This document shows, piece by piece, positions 59,482-64,000 of a DNA stretch of 64,000 nucleotides. Below the pieces are notes generated by a model, which saw only the letters and a list, made by a program, of their open reading frames with translations, did no database searches and was not told where the DNA came from. Origin of the DNA: Aeropyrum camini SY1 = JCM 12091. GTDB taxonomy: Archaea; Thermoproteota; Thermoprotei_A; Sulfolobales; Acidilobaceae. The position numbers and the translations under genes were made by a program. The first letter of the stretch is position 1. Every line of letters begins with the position of its first letter. The stretch is taken from NCBI RefSeq assembly GCF_000591035.1, contig NC_022521.1, positions 434,001-498,000 on the forward strand, given 5' to 3'.

Positions 59482-60357
59482 GTGGTGGAGAGGGTTGCTG
59501 TTGTAGGAGCTGGCAGGATGGGGTCGGGGGCGGCTAGAAGGCTGGCCTCGAGAGGGTACAGGGTGGTAGTCTGGAATAGGACCCGGGAGAAGGCTGAGAG
59601 GCTAGCGCGGGAGGCTGGAGTGGAGGCTGCTGGGAGCCTTGCTGAGGCCATAGCCGGCGTGGAGGCGGCGCTGGCCTTCGTCTCAGACGACGACGCCCTC
59701 CTCAGCGTGGTGTCCCAGCTTAGGAGGAGCGACGGCCTAGTCTTCGTGAATAGCGCTACCACAACGCCGAGGGCAAGCATAGCGGCGGCAAGGTATCTAG
59801 AGGGGCTGGGTATACAGTATGTTGAGGCCCCAGTAATAGGCGGGCCGGGTGCTCTGGAGCGCGGCGAGGCTATAGTGCTCGCGGCAGCCCCCAGGAGCGC
59901 TCTAGCCCCCGTACTCCCCCTTCTCTCGGAGCTGGGGGAGCTGGTGAAGGTGGGCGATAGCTACGGCACGGCTGCGGCTTTGAAGCTGGCCTTCAACAAC
60001 CTACTCCTAACAACCCTGGTGGGCCTGGGGGAGAGCCTGCTGATACTAGACGCCTACGGTGTGGACAAGGCCCTGTTCTCCAGTATACTCGAGAGAACGG
60101 TCTTCTCGGGCCTCGCGGGCAAGTACTTCGAGAGGGCTGTGTCCAAGCCGAAGCCCACATTCACAGTCTCCCTCGCCGAGAAGGACGCTAGATACGCATT
60201 CCAGGCCCTGGCGGACAGGGGTTATCCGAGGCTTGTCTCGCACGCAGTGTCAAACGTCTACGCCACCCTATCCCAGATGGGTTTTGGCGGGGAGGACTAC
60301 GTGGGTGTATACAGGCTTCTCAAGAAGGCGGGGGCTGGTGGCCGTGAGGAGCATTAG
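59482..60357 (+). CDS. Beta-hydroxyacid dehydrogenase (HIBADH/GND family)
   Basis: A 291-residue NAD(P)-dependent oxidoreductase. The Rossmann motif GAGRMGSGAARRLAS near residue 10, NRTREKAERLA near 33, VNSATTTPRASIAAARYLE near 87, APVIGGPGALERGE near 116 (substrate loop), and the catalytic Lys in ALKLAFNNLLL near 165 match the 3-hydroxyisobutyrate, tartronate semialdehyde and glyoxylate reductase group. Substrate is unknown. It starts at GTG 59482 after GGTGGAGGCG and overlaps the next gene by 14 bases. Confidence 0.87.
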   Translation: MVERVAVVGAGRMGSGAARRLASRGYRVVVWNRTREKAERLAREAGVEAAGSLAEAIAGVEAALAFVSDDDALLSVVSQLRRSDGLVFVNSATTTPRASIAAARYLEGLGIQYVEAPVIGGPGALERGEAIVLAAAPRSALAPVLPLLSELGELVKVGDSYGTAAALKLAFNNLLLTTLVGLGESLLILDAYGVDKALFSSILERTVFSGLAGKYFERAVSKPKPTFTVSLAEKDARYAFQALADRGYPRLVSHAVSNVYATLSQMGFGGEDYVGVYRLLKKAGAGGREEH

Positions 60358-61414
60358 CATAGTGGGCCTCGGGCCCGCTGGGGCCGGTGCAGCTGCCGCG
60401 GCCTCGAAGCTGGGAGTGAAGCCTGTAGTGTACGAGGCCATGGAGAAGCCTGGTCTTAAGCCGTGTGGCAGGGGGCTTCCAGTAGTTGACGACGGCCTGC
60501 CGGTCAGAATTCCCAGGGACTCTATTCTCAGGCGTATAAGAGGGGCTAGGATGTATGTGGACGGTGAGTTCCTGTTCGAGATGAGGGAGTTCCTGGAGGG
60601 CTATATAGTGGACAAGACAGTTATGCTCGAGGCCATAGCAGTAGAGTCCGACGCCGAGATATATTACAGGGCCAAGTACAAGCCTGGCTCCTCTAGGGTT
60701 AAGCTGCCCGGGGGTGGCGAGGCTAGGGTGGAGAAGGGCGTCTTCGCCGGGGGACACCCCTACTATGGCGGGCTGAAGATAACGGCTGTCCAGTGGATAA
60801 TGGAGACCGGCTCCAGGAGCGATCCCGTGGGGGACATGCTGGAGATACACTTCGACACCAGCCTCCTCGGCTATGCATATGTTTTCCCCAAGGAGGAGGG
60901 GTTCATAGAGGTCGGCATAGGGGGTTTCGCAACAGCCGGCGAGCTGAGGAGCAGGCTGGAGCGGTTCATCTCCTCGCGGAGCGACCTGCGGGGTCTTAAG
61001 AGGGTTAAGCTGGAGGGGGCTAGGATAGCTATTGGGGGGCTTGACCTGGGACTGGTGGATGGCATGGTCAAGGCGGGGGAGGCCGCCGGCTTTGTCCTCC
61101 CACTCACGGGAGAAGGTATAAGGCCCTCACTAATATCCGGCTACGAGGCGGCGGCGTCCCTTATAGAGGGCGGCAGGCCGCTGGAGAGACTGAGAGCCAC
61201 GCCTATAGCAAGGGCTGTCTCAATGCAGAAGAGGATACTAGACCTGGTCGCTGAGATGAAGGTCGAAGAGAGGAGGAGGCTGCTCAAGTCGCTTACCCCC
61301 CGGGCGCACGCCGAGATAGCCCTCGGCATGTTCAGGAAGCACGTCCTCCTCAGGGAGCTCGCCAGAAGCCCGGGCGCGCTGAAACTCCTGGGCCTCGCGA
61401 CAAGGCTGATATAG
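60344..61414 (+). CDS. Geranylgeranyl reductase family flavoprotein
   Basis: About 356 residues from GTG 60344 (GTG 60338 is also possible); an open frame running further back to 60059 is spurious. SIVGLGPAGAGAAAAASKLG near residue 4 binds FAD, VYEAMEKPGLKPCGRGLP near 30 is a family-specific loop with Cys, and GFVLPLTGEGIRPSLISGYEAA near 250 is the second flavin motif. These enzymes saturate the geranylgeranyl chains of archaeal lipids, downstream of GGGP synthase at 2195-2974. A menaquinone-type reductase role is an alternative. Confidence 0.8.
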   Translation: MRSISIVGLGPAGAGAAAAASKLGVKPVVYEAMEKPGLKPCGRGLPVVDDGLPVRIPRDSILRRIRGARMYVDGEFLFEMREFLEGYIVDKTVMLEAIAVESDAEIYYRAKYKPGSSRVKLPGGGEARVEKGVFAGGHPYYGGLKITAVQWIMETGSRSDPVGDMLEIHFDTSLLGYAYVFPKEEGFIEVGIGGFATAGELRSRLERFISSRSDLRGLKRVKLEGARIAIGGLDLGLVDGMVKAGEAAGFVLPLTGEGIRPSLISGYEAAASLIEGGRPLERLRATPIARAVSMQKRILDLVAEMKVEERRRLLKSLTPRAHAEIALGMFRKHVLLRELARSPGALKLLGLATRLI

Positions 61415-61540
61415 CATGGCGGTCCGGCGAGAGCCCAAGGCCATCCCAGCGGTGAGCCACGGTTAGCTAGTCTTCATCCCGCCGGTATTACTGGGTAGGC
61501 TTGAGGGGGTAAATCGCCCCTTAAGGCCTGGCTCGGGGTT

Positions 61541-62518
61541 GTGGTGCTGTTGGTTAGGATTGTTGCTGTTGGAGGGCTAGGCTACGTCGGCGTCAACATA
61601 GCCCCCGCCCTGCTGGAGGTGGGGGAGCTTGTTGTGGTGTACAGGGGTTTAGCCAGGGGTTTTAGGCGGGTTATAGCGTCTAGGCTGGAGTCCCTAGGAG
61701 CTAGGCTCGTCAGGCTGGACCCGCCGATTACCGCAGACGGGCTGGAGCGCCTCGGCGGGGATGTGTATATTCATCTTGCTGGCAAGATATCGGGGAGGTA
61801 TAGGGTGCAGTGGGAGTCTCACGTCGGCCTGCTAGAGTCCGTGATAGAGGCTGCCGAGCGCCTCGGCTCGCGGGTGGTGTATACTAGCAGTGTGCTGGCG
61901 TACGGCAGGCTTGAGGACCTCCCCCCCGGGTCTATAGTGTACGAGGAGGAGGAACACCTATCTGGGAGGCGGCGGTGGAGGTCTCACCACGCGAGGACCA
62001 AGGCTGAGGGGGAGAAGCTGCTGGTGTCGAGCTCGGGGAGGCTGGGAGGGAGGTTCTCCATAGTGAGGCCCGGCCTTGTAGTGGGCTCCCACGCCTACCA
62101 TAGGGAGTGGAGTATACTCTTCACCCTGGCCCGGCTCGGGCTCTATCCACGCCTCGACTACACAGTCAACTACGTCTCCTCCCGGGTCCTGGGGGGGGTG
62201 TATAGGAGGGCTGTCTCAGGGGGTTTCGACGGGAAGTGGGTTCACGCAGTCTCCCACCACGCCCCCTACTATAGGGGGGCCGAGCTGTTATGCACCGCCC
62301 TGCGGGGGGGCGCTTGTAGAGGGCTCCCGTTGAAGCCGCTCTTCTCCATGGCTGGCAGGCTCGCCCCGCCCTCGACGGCCCTAGCAGCCTCGTGGGAGGG
62401 TGTGAGCAGCGGCTACATCTTCAAGTCTAGGCACGGCGTGCCCCTCGACGGAAGCATAGAGGAGACGTTCTCCGGCCTTATCGAGTGGTTAGCAGGCGGG
62501 GGCTGGCCCGCCTCCTAG
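61541..62518 (+). CDS. Extended SDR/NAD-dependent epimerase-like protein
   Basis: A 325-residue protein with the TGxxGxxG-type motif written GGLGYVGVNIAP near residue 11 and the hydroxysteroid-like core VYIHLAGKISG near 77 and VVYTSSVLAYG near 113. The usual YxxxK catalytic pair appears as HARTK near 152, so the tyrosine is replaced by histidine. Activity may be altered or lost, or another residue may serve. N-terminal ATG or TTG near 61541 starts it. The last 30 bases overlap the convergent HAD gene. Confidence 0.72.
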   Translation: MVLLVRIVAVGGLGYVGVNIAPALLEVGELVVVYRGLARGFRRVIASRLESLGARLVRLDPPITADGLERLGGDVYIHLAGKISGRYRVQWESHVGLLESVIEAAERLGSRVVYTSSVLAYGRLEDLPPGSIVYEEEEHLSGRRRWRSHHARTKAEGEKLLVSSSGRLGGRFSIVRPGLVVGSHAYHREWSILFTLARLGLYPRLDYTVNYVSSRVLGGVYRRAVSGGFDGKWVHAVSHHAPYYRGAELLCTALRGGACRGLPLKPLFSMAGRLAPPSTALAASWEGVSSGYIFKSRHGVPLDGSIEETFSGLIEWLAGGGWPAS

Positions 62519-63238
62519 CACCCTCTGTATTATCTCCAGCGTCCCCCGGGCTCCGGGGCTCCTGGCCACCAGCTTGGCGACCCGCTTAGCCTGCTCCGAC
62601 GCATCACCCGGGGCCCCCGAGTAGCCGGCCCTGGCCAGGACCTCGACGTCGTTCTCCCCGTCGCCCACCGCGAGGACCTCGCTCCAGCCTGCTCCTATCC
62701 TCTCCAGGACCTCGCCAACCCCGCGCGCCTTACCACCCCCGGGGGGTTGTATGTGGAGGGCGTAGCCTGACCATATCGCCCTGTACCCCTCTCTCTCGAC
62801 AATGTCCGAAGCCTTCTCGACAACGCTGGGCTCCCTTCTCACGGGTATGAGGCTGTACTCATGATACCTATACTCGTTCTGCCAGCTAGGCCTGAACCCG
62901 AGCTCCATAACTCTCCTAACCAGACTCTCCGGGGGCCTGCCGGAGCATATGTGAACCCTCTCCCCGCCAACCAGTGCCACGCAGCCGTTCTCCGCCACGA
63001 CAGGCCCCTCAAGTCCTAGGTAGACGCCGAGGCCGACGGCCACCGGGAGGCTGTTACCCGTCATCAGTATCGTGGTAACCCGCAGCGCGTTGAGAAGCCT
63101 CGCCACGGCAATGCTACACACATCCAGCCTGGCGGCCCCCCTCCTCTCTGTGAGAGTCCCATCTATATCCAGGGCCGCCACCCTAATGCTCCCAGCCACC
63201 CCCTGCAACACGCCACCCCCAACGCTCCACGACACCAA
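62489..63238 (-). CDS. Phosphoglycolate phosphatase-like HAD hydrolase
   Basis: A 249-residue HAD phosphatase of the archaeal C2-cap type. LDIDGTLTERRG near residue 24 is motif I, ILMTGNS near 57 motif II, and VLAVGDGENDVEVLARAGYSGAPGDA near 190 motif IV with its metal aspartates. The long inserted cap between residues 85 and 165 suits sugar-phosphate or phosphoglycolate substrates. The GTG at 63199 gives a neater N-terminus than 63238. It lies divergent from the speE start. Confidence 0.85.
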   Translation of the reverse strand: MVSWSVGGGVLQGVAGSIRVAALDIDGTLTERRGAARLDVCSIAVARLLNALRVTTILMTGNSLPVAVGLGVYLGLEGPVVAENGCVALVGGERVHICSGRPPESLVRRVMELGFRPSWQNEYRYHEYSLIPVRREPSVVEKASDIVEREGYRAIWSGYALHIQPPGGGKARGVGEVLERIGAGWSEVLAVGDGENDVEVLARAGYSGAPGDASEQAKRVAKLVARSPGARGTLEIIQRVLGGGPAPAC

Positions 63239-63341
63239 AGTATAGCCGGGCCGAGGAGGTAATAGAAGCTGTAGGGAGGTCGAGGAAGGCGGTTAAGCTA
63301 TTTCCCCCCACCCCCCATGTGGGAAGGGGGGGTGGCTCTGG

Positions 63342-64000
63342 TTGGCTGGCGGTGGGGAGAAGAGTGTGTTTTTGAAGTGGAGCTGGTTCCTGGAGTGGCT
63401 CACCCCGGATAGGGCTACGCTGAAGCATGTTGAGGAGGTTTTATTCCAGGGTAGGAGCAGGTTCCAGGAGATAGCTGTTATAAGGGTTAGCGGGGAGGGT
63501 AAGGTGCTTGTCCTCGACGGCAAGACCCAGTCTAGCGAGTCCGACGAGTACATATACCATGAGGCCCTTGTCCACCCCGCGATGATCCTGCACGGCGGCC
63601 CCAGGAAGGTTCTGATACTGGGGGGTGGGGAGGGGGCTACCCTGCGCGAGGTCCTCAAGCACAGGAGCGTGGAGAAGGCAGTAATGGTTGATATAGACGA
63701 GACGGTTGTAAACGTTGCCAGGGAGTATCTGGGCGAGTGGCACAGGGGGGCTTTCGACGATCCTCGTGCGGAGGTTGTGATTGACGACGCCTGGAACTAT
63801 GTGGCTCGCAGGGCGGAGACGGGGTTCGACGTCGTGATAGCAGACCTGGTCGACCCCCTGGAGGCGGGGCCGGCTACGAGGCTGTACTCGGAGGAGTATT
63901 ATAGGATGGTGAAGGAGGTCATGGGGCCTGGGGGCGTGTTCGTCACCCAGGCCGTCAGCATCTCACACCTCACAGAGTACCACGCGATAATAAGGAACAC
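63342..64000 (+). CDS. speE: Spermidine synthase, N-terminal part (cut by right edge)
   Basis: About 219 residues are visible before the window ends. SpeE transfers an aminopropyl group from decarboxylated AdoMet to putrescine or a longer polyamine. LILGGGEGATLREVLKH near residue 93 binds the nucleotide, MVDIDETVV near 116 and VIDDAWNYV near 147 line the site, and ADLVDPLEAG near 165 holds the catalytic Asp. The TTG at 63342 follows GGTGGCTCTGG; the GTG at 63366 is an alternative. Pairs with speH at 8786-9190 and dys at 41704-42636. Confidence 0.93.
   Translation, partial: MAGGGEKSVFLKWSWFLEWLTPDRATLKHVEEVLFQGRSRFQEIAVIRVSGEGKVLVLDGKTQSSESDEYIYHEALVHPAMILHGGPRKVLILGGGEGATLREVLKHRSVEKAVMVDIDETVVNVAREYLGEWHRGAFDDPRAEVVIDDAWNYVARRAETGFDVVIADLVDPLEAGPATRLYSEEYYRMVKEVMGPGGVFVTQAVSISHLTEYHAIIRN

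Noticed and set aside
60059-60343. N-terminal extension of the geranylgeranyl reductase-like protein
   Set aside because: It would run antiphase through the dehydrogenase gene; the FAD motif begins right after GTG 60344.

Overview
The window looks like chromosomal DNA of a hyperthermophilic crenarchaeon, most likely genus Aeropyrum (Desulfurococcales). GC is high and genes are packed tightly on both strands. GTG and TTG starts are common, often preceded by GGTG or GGAGG-type ribosome sites, and TATA boxes sit about 25 bases before short or absent leaders. A tRNA has a canonical-position intron. The protein set is archaeal: Topo VI, GGGP synthase, TiaS, AGOG-type glycosylase, NMD3/aIF1A/Rio1/Dim2, deoxyhypusine synthase, PriL and an RNase P RNA of archaeal type. 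The species (A. pernix, A. camini or a relative) cannot be fixed from sequence alone. No transposase, integrase, CRISPR array, rRNA operon or virus-like block was seen, so this is core chromosome.

Layout. 1-12.8 kb: edge of a large secreted protein gene, MazG, Elf1-GGGP synthase operon, AhcY, intron-bearing tRNA-CAU followed by a candidate C/D-box RNA, a zinc protein, a VIT1-like membrane protein, M20 hydrolase, RNase Z-like hydrolase, AdoMet decarboxylase, a phosphorylase-fold protein, a membrane-anchored thioredoxin-like protein and a radical SAM enzyme. 12.8-21.4 kb: PpsA, a TiaS-membrane protein-SecG run, an Lrp effector-domain protein, HisS, SWIM protein and RpiA. 21.4-23.4 kb: a replication-origin-like cluster (four ORB-type repeats around an AT-rich segment), the RNase P RNA gene on the minus strand, PriL and tRNA-Leu. 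23.3-38.2 kb: TenA with a divergent transporter, malate dehydrogenase, AtpI, aminotransferase, MetRS-beta-like protein, PanE-PanB, tRNA-Ala, JAMM protease, a tRNA-splicing endonuclease structural subunit, MtnA and isocitrate dehydrogenase. 38.3-46.8 kb: a three-gene type IV pilus operon, deoxyhypusine synthase, tRNA-Gly, a SerK-like protein and Topo VI. 47.2-55.9 kb: a molybdopterin hydroxylase large subunit broken into two overlapping frames, AGOG, an enolase-superfamily enzyme, TrkH, tRNA-Leu, acyl-CoA dehydrogenase and Fe/Mn SOD. 56.3-64 kb: NMD3-aIF1A-Rio1-Dim2, a beta-hydroxyacid dehydrogenase-geranylgeranyl reductase pair, an SDR protein, phosphoglycolate phosphatase-like HAD and the start of SpeE.

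Links between genes. AdoMet decarboxylase and SpeE make spermidine, deoxyhypusine synthase consumes it, and MtnA and AhcY recycle the thio and AdoMet by-products. The intron-containing CAU tRNA would need the splicing endonuclease, and if it is tRNA-Ile2 it would need TiaS; both genes are present. GGGP synthase and the geranylgeranyl reductase act on ether lipids. PanE-PanB feed CoA synthesis. SOD, AGOG and the redox proteins fit an aerobic lifestyle.

The strongest unusual signals are the origin-like ORB cluster next to rnpB and priL, the -1 frame break in the CoxL-type gene, the tRNA-linked C/D-box RNA candidate and the compact pilus operon.
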